Position numbers and translations under genes: made by a program. 64,000 nucleotides of DNA from Bimastos eiseni (lineage: Eukaryota; Annelida; Clitellata; Crassiclitellata; Lumbricidae). Each line of letters opens with the position of its first letter. The stretch's first letter is position 1. Positions 1-12,999 of this stretch are shown one piece after another. Below the pieces are notes generated by a model. The model was not told where the DNA came from and did no database searches. It saw nothing but the letters and a program-made list of their open reading frames with translations. The stretch spans positions 4,652,381 through 4,716,380 of the forward strand of contig OY365809.1 in the NCBI GenBank assembly GCA_959347315.1, read 5' to 3'.

Positions 1-49
1 ATCTATCTTCCCGCTCTTTCTCAGTAAAGACCTCGAGCGCGTCATCTAA

Positions 50-1115
50 ATCATGCCCGCTCACCTGTGGTGTTCCTCAAGGTTCTGCTCTTGGACCCCT
101 ATTGTTCATCCTCTATACTACCCCCCTCAGTTCACTCATTAACGCAAACCCCTCCAAAACCGAATTCATTCTGATTGGCCTCCGTGAGCAACTGAAGAAA
201 ATTCTTGATCCCTCTATTTCTCTCAACCCTGATTCTGCATCCACCCACAAATTCATTGCAAATTCTCCTGTCCGCAACCTAGGCATAATCTTTGACCAAA
301 ACCTTAGCTTCGCTGATCACATCACCCATCTTTCTCGTTCTTGCTTCCTGCACATCCGTGATCTTCGTAGAATCCGCCCCATGCTTGACTCCAAAACAGC
401 ATCCACAATCGCCACATCAATAGTTCACGCTAAATTCCCGTTTCCTAAATATAGACACCACCCAACTAAATCGCCTCCAAGCCATTCGGAATGCTCTCGC
501 CCGTGCTGTCACCAAGACCCCAAAGCATCACCATATCACTCCTGTCCTCAAATCACTCCACTGGCTCAAAATACCTGAACGGATCGAATATAAGGTCATT
601 TCACTCACCTACAACACACTGCAATCCTCACAGCCCACATATCTCCGTCAGTTGTTCACGATTCAGCCACATCGTTCAACCCGTTCCTCTTCCACCCTCA
701 CACTACTTCGCCCTCCCGTCACATCATCACTCAAATTTTCAAATCGCTCCATAGCCATTGCTATCCCGCCTCTTTGGAACAAACTCCCTCCAGCATTAAG
801 ACAAATATCCGATCCGTCCTACGAATTTACAAACACCTCACCTCTAGCTATCTCCCCACAGGTTTTTCACTCATAACTCAAAGCACTGCTCTTTCGCAAA
901 TCCTATCCTGATTCCTCCTCTTCCTCCTATCTCCCTCGCCGTTTCAATTCCAAACACCATCCACCTTAGCCGTCTACCTGTCTGCCTGCCTGACTCTCTG
1001 GATTTGACCCCCTGCCTATCGATTCTGTTTTGATTAAGCGCCTGTGAATAAGCTGGTTGCCGCGACTTCGCTTTTGTGGGCGCTGTAGAAATGCTGAGAT
1101 TACGATTACGATTCT
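50..1115 (+). mobile_element. Decayed L2/CR1-like non-LTR retrotransposon, 3' part
   Basis: Codons from about 60 on read a reverse-transcriptase motif CGVPQGSALGPLLF, followed by PLSSLI and then directly by NPSKTEFILIG. In intact members of this group the catalytic YADD segment sits between those two blocks, so an internal deletion has removed it. The frame continues to about 440 (NLGIIFDQNLSFADHI), then shifts. Later blocks in other frames read RLQAIRNALARAVTK, LKSLHWLKIPERIEYK and PPLWNKLPPALRQ, typical of the RT C-terminus. The copy ends in a short 3' UTR (GTGAATAAGCTGG, then GCGCTGTAGAAATG) and a repeated GATTACGATTAC tail at about 1098-1113, as expected for L2/CR1-type 3' ends. It is non-functional. 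The 5' end lies outside the window or is truncated. Confidence 0.8.
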
Positions 1116-1548
1116 AAACTACAGGGCTTAGTATAATAATGACATAATACTTCGGCCTCATTCAGGCTCCCCTCCGTCCACTTCGTTCATCCAGTAGACT
1201 GACCCCTTGATGCCTTGTACTATAACTGCTATGACTCAGTCAGTCTATATCTTTTGCTTCAAATGGTCCTTTTCTCTGGAACGCGCATAACGCATCTGTT
1301 CGCTGTACAACTTTATATGATAGTCTCTCATATTCTTTTGCTCTGAGTCTTTTTTCCCAGAGAGCTTCAGCACTGGCTGAGGTTCTGAACGGCTCACCTT
1401 ATAGAAGCGCTCCACAAATGACTATAATGCAATATATGCACAAGTTCCACTTACATGTAAGCCTACACGTATACTATTTACAGGCGCTGCACGGGGCAAA
1501 CGCCAAAGGGACCCTGTGGGTTTTTTATAGTGAAAACCGTTATTAAAC

Positions 1549-1599
1549 TTACCAATATCGCTTGTTGTTTTGTGTCTGTTGTTCAAAATACATGAAGTC
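1549..1599 (-). CDS. PLSCR: Second, alternative terminal exon of the scramblase gene
   Basis: After the acceptor TTTATTTCTGCAG the sequence reads DFMYFEQQTQNNKRYW and a TAA stop. The exon called as terminal in the main model (2767-2808) reads [13 protein letters not shown] and a stop. Both start in phase 0 and both can follow exon 9 (4415-4473, ending GALFLI), giving proteins of 286 or 283 aa with different C-termini. The acceptor here has the better pyrimidine tract. The last codons also contain GGTAAGT, a good donor, so the exon might instead be internal. It could also be a relic of a partial gene duplication whose other exons are lost. Confidence 0.65.
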   Translation of the reverse strand, partial: DFMYFEQQTQNNKRYW

Positions 1600-1812
1600 C
1601 TGCAGAAATAAAGTTAAAGATTCAATGAATTTATGATGAACTATGGTGACATCGATAATTTATGGGTTATTATTTTTGGAATTCTACGTATAGGAAAATT
1701 CACTGGGACTCGACGATAAGGCGATTGATAAACAGACGACAGAATAAACTTGCGAAGCGGTCTTTGGAGTTGAAGTCATTGTGCGACTTAACAAATGGGA
1801 AACAAATCGTAA

Positions 1813-1910
1813 ACGCAAGCCACTAACTTCTAAATTGCCACTCGAAAGCCAAGCACAGGACACTAGCTTATTCACGAGTTCCGCGTCAGACGGACTTTTT
1901 GAGTCCGATT
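1813..1910 (-). repeat. 3' tail fragment of the L2/CR1-like family
   Basis: GCCACTCGAAAGCCAAGCACAGG followed by TAGCTTATTCACGAG is the reverse complement of the 3' UTR at the end of the element at 50-1115. Similar minus-strand tails lie at 3655-3705 and 15045-15125, and a plus-strand tail at 48980-49060. Only the last 50-100 bases of each copy remain, as expected for strongly 5'-truncated retrotransposition. Confidence 0.6.
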
Positions 1911-2415
1911 GCCAGAGGGTCAGAGGAGCATGTAGGGTGGGTGTCGTTTACAATTGGAAAATAGATGGTCAGTAGCGTACTATAATATCTATGGTAGATC
2001 CATCCGATGCCGGTAGAAGTATTTATACTCAGATTGATTATATGAGTGATCAAACTAACGAAACGTTTTAGTTGTGTCGAAAGACTTTCGCGTGTCTAGC
2101 AACTTTTATTTTTGAATATTTCTGTGAACCATTTTGATACATAAGCCTAATGGTCTCCACAACAAAATATAAATCTAGTTGTACAAACTCCTCCATTATC
2201 CTACCAGTGGCAGTGCCAGTCCTGAGCCTAGAGACAGAAGGCGGGCGATATCTTTGTTATGACACGGTGCCGTTAAAGATTTATGACTAACTTACTAAAC
2301 TAAACGACAAGCTGCAACATCGCAATTAGACCTAACTCTATTGACATTGTTGACATTTTCATTATCAGAATCGTCGCAATCATCATTATTGTCATTATCA
2401 TTATAATCATTAATG

Positions 2416-2542
<127 letters not shown>

Positions 2543-2766
2543 CATCATTAAAAACCTTCTTCCTATTCATCTCCTTTTCCTTTTATTCACCACCGTCTTC
2601 ATCGTCATCATCATTATATTCATCATCGTTATCGTCATCAACATTAAGATCCTCAGCATTGCTGTCATCAGCATCATTATCTCTGCCGCCATCAGCATTC
2701 TCGTCATCAACATTAGTCAAGTAGTCAAGAAGTCATTAAATTACGAATATCTTATACCAGAGAGGA

Positions 2767-5700
2767 TTATCTGTTGTGATTTTTCTGGTGTTCAAAGTAC
2801 ATAAAGTCCTGTAATACAAAACAATAAACAAGCATGAATCTATTCGACAACATCAAAAACTTAATATTCAAAAAACGAACTAAAAGCAACTGCGAACAGA
2901 AGGTTCAAAACATCAAAACTTAGGCAAAACCGGAAAGCATAACAGTTCCCATCGTATTACCAAAATTCCTTAAATAATACCTAAGTAAAAAGTAATATCA
3001 CATAGCTTTATCCGACAAAGTACGCTTAAATAAAATGATGAGCTTAAAAACCGCTGTCTTAGTACAATTACGTGTATCATGACGATTGTGGACTTCTGTA
3101 ATTACATTTTCATCGGTCTTCCTAAAGTAGGAAAGTAGGCTACATTATTCTCCTCTCCAGCCTGTGTTCAATGCGACTGTCACGCAGATAGCTCGCCTCC
3201 CACTTTCCTTGCATATTGACCCCAATTGGACCTTTGCGCTCGCTTAACCGATTTGAACTCATTGCGCTTTGAGCGAGGATGTCATTACCAAATTTCTTGC
3301 TCTTTCTTTTATTGACCCCACTCTATGCGACCCCCACTCTATGCGACCCCCACTCTATGCGACCCCCACTACTCACTCATTGCTTCGATTTGCGGCCTTC
3401 CTGCATCCATTCGGTACGCAAGGACTGTCTTATTTTCTCAAAGTCTCTCACAATTGAAGCGTTTCTACATGGTGTAGTCGAACATTATAAATGGCCCTAT
3501 ACTAATACACTAACTACATATCAGTCTGTTTTACATATCTTTCAAACAATTTTCAACAGCAAATGGAGTTCATTTCTTTATCCTACGTCAGATTTAGTGC
3601 CTACAAACAATCACTTTCTAAACTAATCGTTATCTTCAAATTTATAAAGAGTCACTTTAAAGCCAAGCGCAGGGCACCAGCTTATTCACGAGCATAATCG
3701 ATCAAATTTTAGGCATATTTCATGATAAATCTCACATTTACGAGAAAAGATCATTGATCAATTTAGCAAACATGAATATAGTCTATTTTTTTAAACTTCA
3801 AACTGCCAAGGTCATCAACTATGATGCCATATTAGCTGCTGAAAATAAAACTGATTTTAAATTCAAATACAACTAGGTCTTCCCAACATAATGACACAAC
3901 TGTTCAAAAGGAAGGAAATGGCAACAAAGGAATATAAAATATTTTCCAAAACATATAACATTATGAGACTGAATAAAATGAGAACTTATTTTGAAAGAAT
4001 AAATTTCTAACTATAAATTCCAAGAAGCAATGCGGATGACTTCTAACATACAAATAATTTCTGTAGCTACTCAGTAAGCGCTCCGAAACATAAAGCTTCC
4101 TGATCCCAAATACGTTTTTGGACAATAAAATAAAAATAAAATAGCAAGCACTGAATTAAGTCAAATAAAATTAAAGAACTCTGCTGCAATTCCTCAAAAT
4201 ACTGATTGCAATGTATCGAATAACTAATGGGAACTTAATTAGTTCGCCCTATAGCCAAGAAGCTTGCGCGCATGTTTCTGAACATTCAATTAAGTAAGAT
4301 TGTAAGTAATTGAATGCCTCATTTGGGGGCCTTACAGATGCACTTGTGTAGACAATTGCTTCTGGTATGTAAGGGTAGGATCAGGGTTGAAACTCATTTG
4401 GTATATATACTCACAATTAGGAAGAGCGCCCCGAGGAGAGTGGCCTTCATGCGAACATCGAGATCCATGGGAACTGCATAGAACAGCAACAGAAGTCACA
4501 GCTCTCAAATTGCAATCCTAAATTCACATAGCGCCACTACACAAGAAACTCATCAGTGCCACTTCCGATAGACAACACAAAACCCTAATCGATTTAAAAT
4601 AGTTTTCAAGCACTTACGACAAGGAAGAAAAATTAGATCACGCCATCATTAGCTGCAAAATGCGAGCCCACTCAATCTTGATAACTGAACAACAAATACA
4701 GATAGCCTACGCTTTCTAGCAAATAGGGTAACGTGGTCGTTTATATTTCGACACATCAAAAAGTGCCACTCCCAAACGCGATAGAGTAGCGCTTTTGAAT
4801 ATGAAGCTCACGATTACGATTACAATACGATATCCTCAAGACTGTATGCTACATTATAGTATGCAATGTAACCAGCACTCTACCCCCCACCGTCACGACC
4901 ACGAATTGCAGAATATACAGCGCTTTCGTGAGGTATTTCAAGTGCGCATGTTAATTATCCTGATACATGCTGTAACATACATTGTACATCCGCTTCATTG
5001 ATCAGTTCATCTCTTACATGAAGCACTGAAGTTGTTGGCGTCTGTGAACATCTCTCTCATTACTCCGGACCATTGTTTGCTCAGCTTCCCAAGTTGCTGC
5101 GCTCTGTCGGCGCTGTACACCTATCGGGGAAAATGACAAGATTTTAGTTCTGCTGAGTGAATGACAAGTCTTAACGTAGATTTAGGATAAGCCGTCAAAA
5201 CGTACTTTGACTGGTTAGCTACTGCTTAAGGACTCTATATGCCATAGCAGAGATGATTGGGCGCCTGCGAGTTTTCCTGCCCAATGAGCGGCGCCATATA
5301 AATGCCAGATTATGATGATTACAATAGTGTCGCTGTCCACCTTCGTTCACCCTGGAACTGCGAGCACTGTAAAATGGCAGCGATGGACGATTCAAATGTG
5401 TAGTATGTTTATGCGATACCCGTGGTTTATGCGATTTCGAATTTTTTCGCATAAATTCCTAAATGGAAAGTTTTTGCAAATTATTGCATAAAGTTCGGAA
5501 ATTTCGGTCAGTGTCGGCTATAATTGTCTTGTCCATGCTATATTAGCCTATAAGGGCTATGGTTTACCGACAAGACGACGTAATTGTTGATGACTAGGAC
5601 TCGTGGTTTATGCGATTATGCAATTTTTTGCAGAATTTACTAAACTTGTCGCATAATCCACGGGGACCTGAATATGTTGGTCTATGCTTGCGTTCAAATG

Positions 5701-8700
5701 TGCAGTATGTTGGTCAATACTTCGACGCGTTGCTTTCTTAACTCTAGGATGCCGGTTCTGTTCTCCGACATTTAGTTGCAAGTCTTGCCAGCATGCCCAC
5801 ATACCTAAGTATATTCTTTGTTTAACCAACCGCATATTCGCACTCTGGTAAACAATACGCAGTACAGCATTCTAAATAAAAACGATTATAGCGCTCGATT
5901 GTCTGCCTGTGGAATAACACGGTCATGCGGTCGTAGGGAGTAGGGGAGGAGGCCGTCTTTATGGGAGGAAGGAACGCATTGGTCTCTTATACAGCCCATG
6001 TGTGTCTCTTATAGAGCCAATACGGGTCCCTTATAAAGCCCATGTGGGTCCCATCTGATGTCCAGAGGATACAGGGAGGATCTGCAGTTGCAGTAGCCTT
6101 TCTATTTACGTACGGTGAACTCCTGATCGGCTGTGCAGCAAGGACCCTGGCAGATACAGGTCGGTCCCTCAACGTAGAAGACTTCCGACATATTCGCATC
6201 CATTACCGAATAACGTGGCTTCATGCAGCTTTGCCTACAAAATCAATCAGTTGTTGCATTACACTTGTGAGCAATACAAATTTGTTTTGTTTTTTGTTCA
6301 GACTGATCTTAATTCAAATGACCTAAACGCCCATACATTTGGCATTCGCTTTCAAAACCGTCCCTTGTAATGGAGTACTCGCGGGTGGTGTCATACTTAA
6401 ACTTGGACAAAGCAGGAGGGCGACGCTAGTCATCATAGTTATGACACAGCATCGTTGACATGTAACTACACAAAAAGACCAGAGCCTCCTCTGCAGAGCA
6501 TTTGTGAGGTACTTCATACGAGCAACAGTAACTAAACTATAGATGCCATAATGTTAACTTAAACAGTATGAAGGGTCATTTTAAACTTCCCAACTTTTGG
6601 AAAGTCCCTAAGAAGTTTTATAAATTGAAGAAGATTGAAGGTTTAAGGTGCAGGCAATCGAATTCGAACCCAGACAATTTGAAACCATTCAGGCTATATT
6701 TAAACCAAATTGACCTTCGTTTAGACTTCAATAATCTGGATTTTTTGGCAGCGACCCTTGTAGTGCCTTCGCGTTGACACGAGCCCTTTGTCCAACAAAT
6801 TCAAAGCATGACTGAATTATGAGTTGCTTTTCGGCACAATATCCTCCATTGTTCTGCTCTCTGAGAGCGCGTACACATGACTTACAGTTGTCGAACGTTT
6901 CCGACCACTTGTCCGACTGGAGCTTCCACTTGTAGTTCCATCGCACAACAAAGACAGTTGGCACACCAGTTACAGCCAGCACAACACTTGAATTCTCGTC
7001 TCGCGCGAATCACTTCCTGCATTAACAAAAAAAGCACAGAAAGTATCAAATTTAGGGCTGCGCTTTAATCGCCGTTAACGAACTCGGTTAACGAGTTTTA
7101 GAACGTGCGATTAAATAACATCATACCGAAAAAAACGTTTTAAAATTATCTTGCGTGTGCTCTATTGAAAACTGTTGCGTTTTGACAAGTTATTTCAATA
7201 AACGAAATATTATCACTTTCCGCTATTTACTATACCAGGTAGACCCATATAGGTCAGAAAGGTGACCACTCACCTGTCCCAGATTGTCGACAATGTGTAT
7301 GGCAAAACCTCTCGATGGTCCGCAGCACATGCGTTGGCAAAACGGTGATTCTGAAATGTAACGAAATCTTATCACTTTCACATCCATTCTAATCACTTCT
7401 ATGGCGCCAATGCATCAATGCGCAAATAGAGCAACCATCGTCTGGAGTCCATTCACGTGTATGTGTGTATGTTTGTGTAAGTGTATGTGTGTATGTTTGT
7501 GTAAGTGTATGTGTGTATGTTTGTAGTTATAACGTGATGGGTTATATATGGGTGCTTTGCTTGCAATAGCGTTTCATCCTCCATTCATATTATGCATGTA
7601 ATCATGCATATTGTGGTCAGTAAATTGGAAAATGAAAAGAAAATATATGCTATTATATTATTAAACGTACATCTGGGTCTACGATTGTTTACTTGTATAT
7701 ATATATACATATATACAACTATATATAAATGTTTGTGTGTGTGTGCGTGTGTGTGTGTAGCAGCACATTCGCATCTTCATTTAACGATCGAAATCTGTCA
7801 TTGAGCGTTCAACACGGTGTTTACAGAAGAGGAAATAATAAGCCCTACATATGCGTATATTGAACGGACGAAGTTCAAACATTGTTAGACATGATCGTTA
7901 CTCTGACATTCTGTTTCATGCAATACATTCATACGATTGTGAGAGGACAGAAAAGGGTGGATCACAGCCTGGCTGAACATGAGTCCTACAATATATGCTC
8001 ACATTTAGGTTTGGATATTTAAAGAAATGTAAATCTTGCACCACAGACGCTACAGAAAGGAATTCTTCTTTAGTCGTTACTGGATCAAAATATCTCTTGA
8101 GTAGGTTCTTGAAGTGGCGCTACACAAATGCTCGAAATAAAAGAACCGATCAATGATCAGACAGCCTTCTCAAGGATGCTATCTTGTAAAACCGTGGGAA
8201 TTCGATCGTTTACGACCTTCTATACTCGCATAGGCACACATAGACCCACATACAAACACATAAACACACACACGTGCACTTAGGCACACAGACAAACAGC
8301 TGCTTCTCTTCTTTCCTTCTGAGTAAATCTCGTGCAGTTCAATCTGGTGCGTTCCTATAATTGGCGATCGTTGCTATGGTTACCTTCGGCAGCGAAGTAG
8401 ACCTGTTGTCCCAGTGTGTTTTTGATCTGGTACTTGTTCTCTGTCTCGAATCCGGTCAACACTGAACACCGAAGTACAACGAACAGCAATCTTAGCACGA
8501 ACATCGGAAGAGGAAGTAGATGAAATACAAGAATAGGATGATAATGGCGGCGGTGATGATTGTAATTATTATGACGTTGAAAATGCTGCTGCTGATGATG
8601 ATGACGGTGGTGACGACGACGACGATGAAGATGATTATGTAGTAGTAGTAATATTGGGAGTAGAAGATGATGATGAAGTTGTGGGTGAAGTAGTAGTAGT

Positions 8701-8782
8701 AGTAGTAGGTGGAGTAGTTGGGGGAGTAGCAGTAGTAGTAGTAGTAGTAGTAGTAGGTGGAGTAGTAGTAGTAGTAGTAGTA

Positions 8783-8822
<40 letters not shown>

Positions 8823-10315
8823 GGGAAGTAGCGGCTATTATTGTAGTAGTTGTTGGTGTAGTTGTGACTGCATTGTGATGAGAGTTGTTACCTTCTAATA
8901 GTTCGACCTGCTGATGAATGAGCAACTGGTCGATCTGTGAGAGATACTCGAGACCCGGTGGAACTCCTGGTATTCCTGCCGGACGAGCCATTTGCTGGAC
9001 CACATGCTGACCAGGATGGCCAGGCTGACCTATGAGAACAAGCACGACACGAACAATGCACGGTGGGTGGGAGTGGGTGGATGGATAGACGGACGGACGG
9101 AAGGGCGGATGGATGGGTGGTTGGATTCCATTGCGAGATGGGAAGCCACTGCAGAGAATTCTGCATGTAGTCCGAGACAGAAGTGCATGTGTTTAGAAAT
9201 GTCCAGTGAAGCGGGTAAAAGAGCAAAGAACCCGGTCGAGACGGACTAACAGGGCTCGGGGCAAGTAACCAGGACCGATCAGGAGTTATCAAGTCTGCTG
9301 TTGATAAAGTCATGAACTAGGAAACCATGCACGTGAAAGGAATTTTTTTAGTAGCATAACAGATGATAGAAAGGGTTAAAAACCACAGTGTGCTGCTCAA
9401 GCTTTAACCCGTGAAGGACATGATATATGTCCGGCTCATTAGCCTGAAGGACACGTGAATTACCTGTGACAGGTTGCTTGCCATATTCTGGCACCACCAT
9501 CTGAGGATTCGTGTAACCTTGTTGACCTCCTTCGCCTGAGAAAAGAAAACAAGGTACAGACAATATTCTCAAGTTGACACACTTAACGAATCATACACTG
9601 TGTACAGTATGACTGATGGACTAAATGACATTGGCATTACACGTGAGTCATGGCCCTGAATTCATCCGGTAAGAGCAATCATCTGCGCTGTCCATTTGCA
9701 CAGACGCATCGTCATTCAAGGTTCCCGTTTTGCATTAAAATGGGATCATTAAAATATCAACCCTTAACACTTAATGTTTTTTAAGTGATCTTGAAATGCT
9801 AAGGTTGGCCATTTTTAACGATTCTCTACTTTTGCAGAACGGGTACGTTTAAGCGATTAAGAGCCCCGTTCTGCAATAAGTCAATGATAGTTAAAATTAT
9901 TATTCCTTAGCATTTTATTATTTCAAGTGAACTCCTCGAAGACTAAAGGATTTATGACCTTAGTGCAGCTGCACGTCAAGATAGTTATTACATCAATCCT
10001 TAGTGATTTAATTTTCAAGCGAACTTCTAAGTAGTTTAAATATCGGCAACTCCTCTGCCTTATTCTCTTTCTGTGAACATTCTCGCAACTGGATTTTCAT
10101 TTCCATTTGAATATCTCTGGACAACCCCTCTGACTCGACGCTGCTGCCATTAGCAGACTTATATCCTACACTTGGCTGTAAGCAGCGACCTATAAATTCA
10201 GGCGATTACGATAATACGGCTAGCAGCGTTGAATAGAAATACTTACTCATAGGATACTGTTCGTGTGGAGCTGACATATTCGGTTAAGCACTTGAAAGGG
10301 ACAGACGAGTTCTAT
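2767..10315 (-). CDS. PLSCR: Phospholipid scramblase (PLSCR family), ten coding exons
   Basis: Coding exons in transcript order: 10277-10247, 9535-9464, 9029-8892, 8461-8384, 7350-7274, 7016-6886, 6234-6114, 5120-5018, 4473-4415, 2808-2767. They total 852 nt (283 aa), and every join keeps frame with AG acceptors and GT donors. The first exon probably extends to an acceptor at 10315 as 5' UTR. Family blocks seen: Gly/Pro/Gln-rich N-terminus (1-57), [17 protein letters not shown] (58-74), [12 protein letters not shown] (84-95), a cysteine-rich palmitoylation-type cluster [14 protein letters not shown] (143-156), [12 protein letters not shown] (198-209), GKLSKQWSG (227-235), the calcium-loop region FTDANNF (241-247) and a C-terminal membrane helix [16 protein letters not shown] (261-276). 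Scramblases move phospholipids across the plasma membrane and can act in the nucleus. The length is close to the usual 290-320 aa. Exon calls are by eye. A rival last exon at 1549-1599 exists. Confidence 0.9.
3308..3370. repeat. Short 17-bp tandem repeat
   Basis: CACTCTATGCGACCCCC repeats a little over three times. It lies in intron 9 of the scramblase model. The rest of that intron (2809-4414) shows only an L2/CR1 tail and AT-rich unique DNA. Confidence 0.8.
5419..5664. repeat. Imperfect inverted repeat, possible foldback element
   Basis: CCCGTGGTTTATGCGA at the left end is matched on the opposite strand at the right end by CCCGTGGATTATGCGA (one mismatch). Further GCATAA/TTATGC words occur inside. 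I see no clear target duplication. It lies in intron 7 of the scramblase. It could be an old MITE or chance similarity within an AT-rich repeat. Confidence 0.35.
7456..7760. repeat. GTGTATGT/GT-rich simple repeats in scramblase intron 4
   Basis: Three copies of a phrase built from GTATGTGTGTATGTTTGTG lie at about 7458-7521. A TATATATACA tract and a GTGTGTGCGTGTG tract follow at about 7696-7758. They are in the intron between exons 4 and 5. No coding signal is seen. Confidence 0.7.
8583..8830. repeat. (TAG/GTA)n and GAT/GAC simple repeats in scramblase intron 3
   Basis: An array of GTA triplets with GGA/GAA interruptions begins shortly beyond the donor of exon 3 (8892), preceded by GATGATGAC repeats. 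The minus-strand poly-Thr frame is read-through of exon 3 into this repeat, not protein: the exon ends at a proper GTAAC donor. Confidence 0.9.
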
Positions 10316-10689
10316 CTGAAAATTTCCATACAGAAAATCAATTTGGAAAGGTCACATAACTGGGTCAGTTTGTGTCCCACTTTGACCTTGATCCTGAGCA
10401 TGATAGGAAGAAAACGAGTATTTATCATAGTTCTTCAATGACTAAATTCTATTGACGTCTGAGGTAAACAGCTGTTGAGGCCACCATGCAGTGCGTCTCA
10501 AATACTCGGATGTTGCGGACTACAGCAATTGCATTGCACGTCTTACGTGGTAGACCCATATATATGGACTTGATATTACGCTTCTGTGAACTATCTTGGC
10601 CTTGCAGTTAAAGTCATCATCGCTATTAACCAACATCATAGGGGTGTACTGTAATACATGGCACAGTACTACATTGCTATCATGCACCA

Positions 10690-10815
10690 TACATTCATAC
10701 ATGCACACATGCATACAGACAAATATGCATACATACATAAATACATATATACATACATACGTACGTACATACATACATACATACATACATACATACATAC
10801 TTACTTACTTACTTA
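10690..10815. repeat. (ATAC)n microsatellite upstream of the scramblase start exon
   Basis: Imperfect then pure ATAC units, ending in ACTT units. Similar ATAC arrays recur at 21785-22000 and 56400-56560. Confidence 0.9.
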
Positions 10816-11692
10816 CATAAAAGTAACTACTAAAGACAATATCATAACCTACTTACGCCAATAGCGCCGTCATACTACAGAGTCTAAGGCATCTTGCTAT
10901 GAAACATTCTTCCTAGGTCCCTGCTGTGACTCGTGCTGCAGTCTTATTTAGTAGCACAACTGTTTCTGCTCCTTCTCTTAAGACTTTTCTTATCTCTAGA
11001 GGTTTTTCGCATTGGTATCGCCTCTGATTAGGTTTTGTACTGTGATAGGCGGTTTATAAATCCGTAAAATGAATAGAATCTTAGAGGTCGTTTGTTACTG
11101 GTGATGCTGTAGAAACAGTCGTAGAACTTTAAAATTAAATGTGTCAGGAAAACTTTTGCTTTGACCTCTGAATAATTTACAGTTGGTTATTTATTTATAT
11201 AGCGCATGTTAGGGAAGAAATAACAGAGGTGTATCTTCAGCTTAATCATTTGATCGTTCCTGTTCCTGACTTTTGACCACTGAATAATGTTTTCTTATAC
11301 CTTTTTCAGTTAGTAGCACAATTGCATGAAACGGTGCAATGGGTAAACTATGTCATTCATTCATTCATTCATCATTCATTCATTTCATCCATTTATTCAT
11401 CCATTCATTCATTCATATTATCTTTTCTGTAGTTCCACTTCAATGAGTCTACCCGAAGGAGCCTGCAATCTACAGCGATATAACACTTTTAATACAAAGG
11501 TGCCGATACCTTGGCAACAATCGCATCTCTAAGAGAGTTCGTTCCAGGTGGAAGGCCCAACAACTGATAAGAGCAGCAAAGCTTCTGCAGAAATGCTGGA
11601 GCAGAGCCAAGAAGGCATCGCCAGATCAGCGCACCTGATGCGTTGCGAGATGGGAATCCAGTCCAAAGAATCATGCACGTAGTCCGAAACAA

Positions 11693-11775
11693 CACGGCAC
11701 AATGAGAACGGCACGGCACAATGAGAACAGCACGGCACAATGAGAACATCACGGCACAATGAGAACATCACGGCT
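11693..11775. repeat. 16-18 bp tandem repeat next to a dispersed element fragment
   Basis: CACGGCACAATGAGAAC occurs about five times with small changes. It abuts 11530-11690, a stretch containing GCGAGATGGGAATCCAGTCC and GCACGTAGTCCGAAAC. A related phrase occurs at about 9127-9180, so this is a dispersed repeat rather than a gene. Confidence 0.7.
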
Positions 11776-12999
11776 CAATTCCCCGGCCAAGAAATCATAA
11801 CATTTCCCGATAAGCACGGACTTTATTCCCAGGTGAGCTTCTACCAAGTAAATAAAATTAGAAGCCCTGCGTTCAATTGCAGGTACAAGCTGATTAAGCA
11901 GACCAAAGTTGCTTCTAATGCATTCTTGCGCACTGAGTCATTCAGAAGTTCTCGCATGACCGAATTATTAACAGAACCTTTATCCACAACGTCATCAGTA
12001 CTGTGTTGGACAATAAGTCATATTGTAAAACCCAGTGTAGAGTATTTAGAGGCAGATTATGTATTAAAAGCCTTAGACGTCATAAGATGTCACTAAAGCA
12101 CTTCGATTCTATTTAGAGACTAATTTAAGACTCGCAAAGCAATGGTACAAAGGCCGATATTGCAGTTTTTATTATAAATTTATGTAGCGCCTCTTCAGGA
12201 GAAGACTAACCAGAGGCGATGTCTGCGATGCCCATGCGATATTAGATGTCATTAGAAACAGATGCTAGTAAGCAAACCAGTGCACCGACAACTGGAAGAG
12301 TTGCCAGTGGCAGACCCACGCACACGCGTCGTTCCCAATCAAACAAATCCCTTAAAAAAATGAAAAATTGTTTCTGTCCGAAAATGCAAACTGAAATTAT
12401 ATTTTCAAAATAATTTTCAGACTACTTGAGAAATCAACATTTTGTAGGCTACTTTCATCGCTACCTTTTAGTAGGCCTACGTACATTTAAATGTATTAGT
12501 TTACTTGACTGCGATGTATAGTTACTTATGACTTGAAGTATTAATTTTAAAAATTAATTTTTGAGTTCCATTGCACTGGTGTCTAAAAACTTTAATGCAT
12601 AAGCCATCCACTGACGGCAGACCAAAAACAAGCCATAATCAGGTCAATACCCAGCAGACCAGTCCGTAACACAGACAGAGACGCAGGCTATGATCGATAG
12701 CGATTTGAGATGTATATTTTAAGTTGAGAACAACGTGACAAAAAGACTGAGCAGAGGCTGCAGTGCTCATCAAGCCATCAACAAGGGAAACAACTCAAAA
12801 AGTAGATCCAACAACTGAAAAGCCCATTTTTACCCAATATCAGTACTAGTATTGCATCACGTGTGGCCAGAAAAAGCAAATCAGATGACCTCATTGAATG
12901 ACGATTAGTTTGGGAAATAAGAAATTACTTAAAACATTGTGGCTCTGGCCAGAGTACACAGTGAGCCCCAATTTGAAACAAATGCTTTGCTGAACAGGA

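Noticed and set aside
4100..4195. Alternative scramblase last exon reading YFEELQQSS after an AG near 4195
   Set aside because: It lacks the D-F/Y-M start that completes the membrane helix; the exons at 2767 and 1549 have it exactly.
8635..9045. 136-codon minus-strand ORF with a poly-Thr tail
   Set aside because: Only its first part is real (scramblase exon 3, 9029-8892). The poly-Thr part is intronic (TAG)n repeat beyond a proper GTAAC donor.
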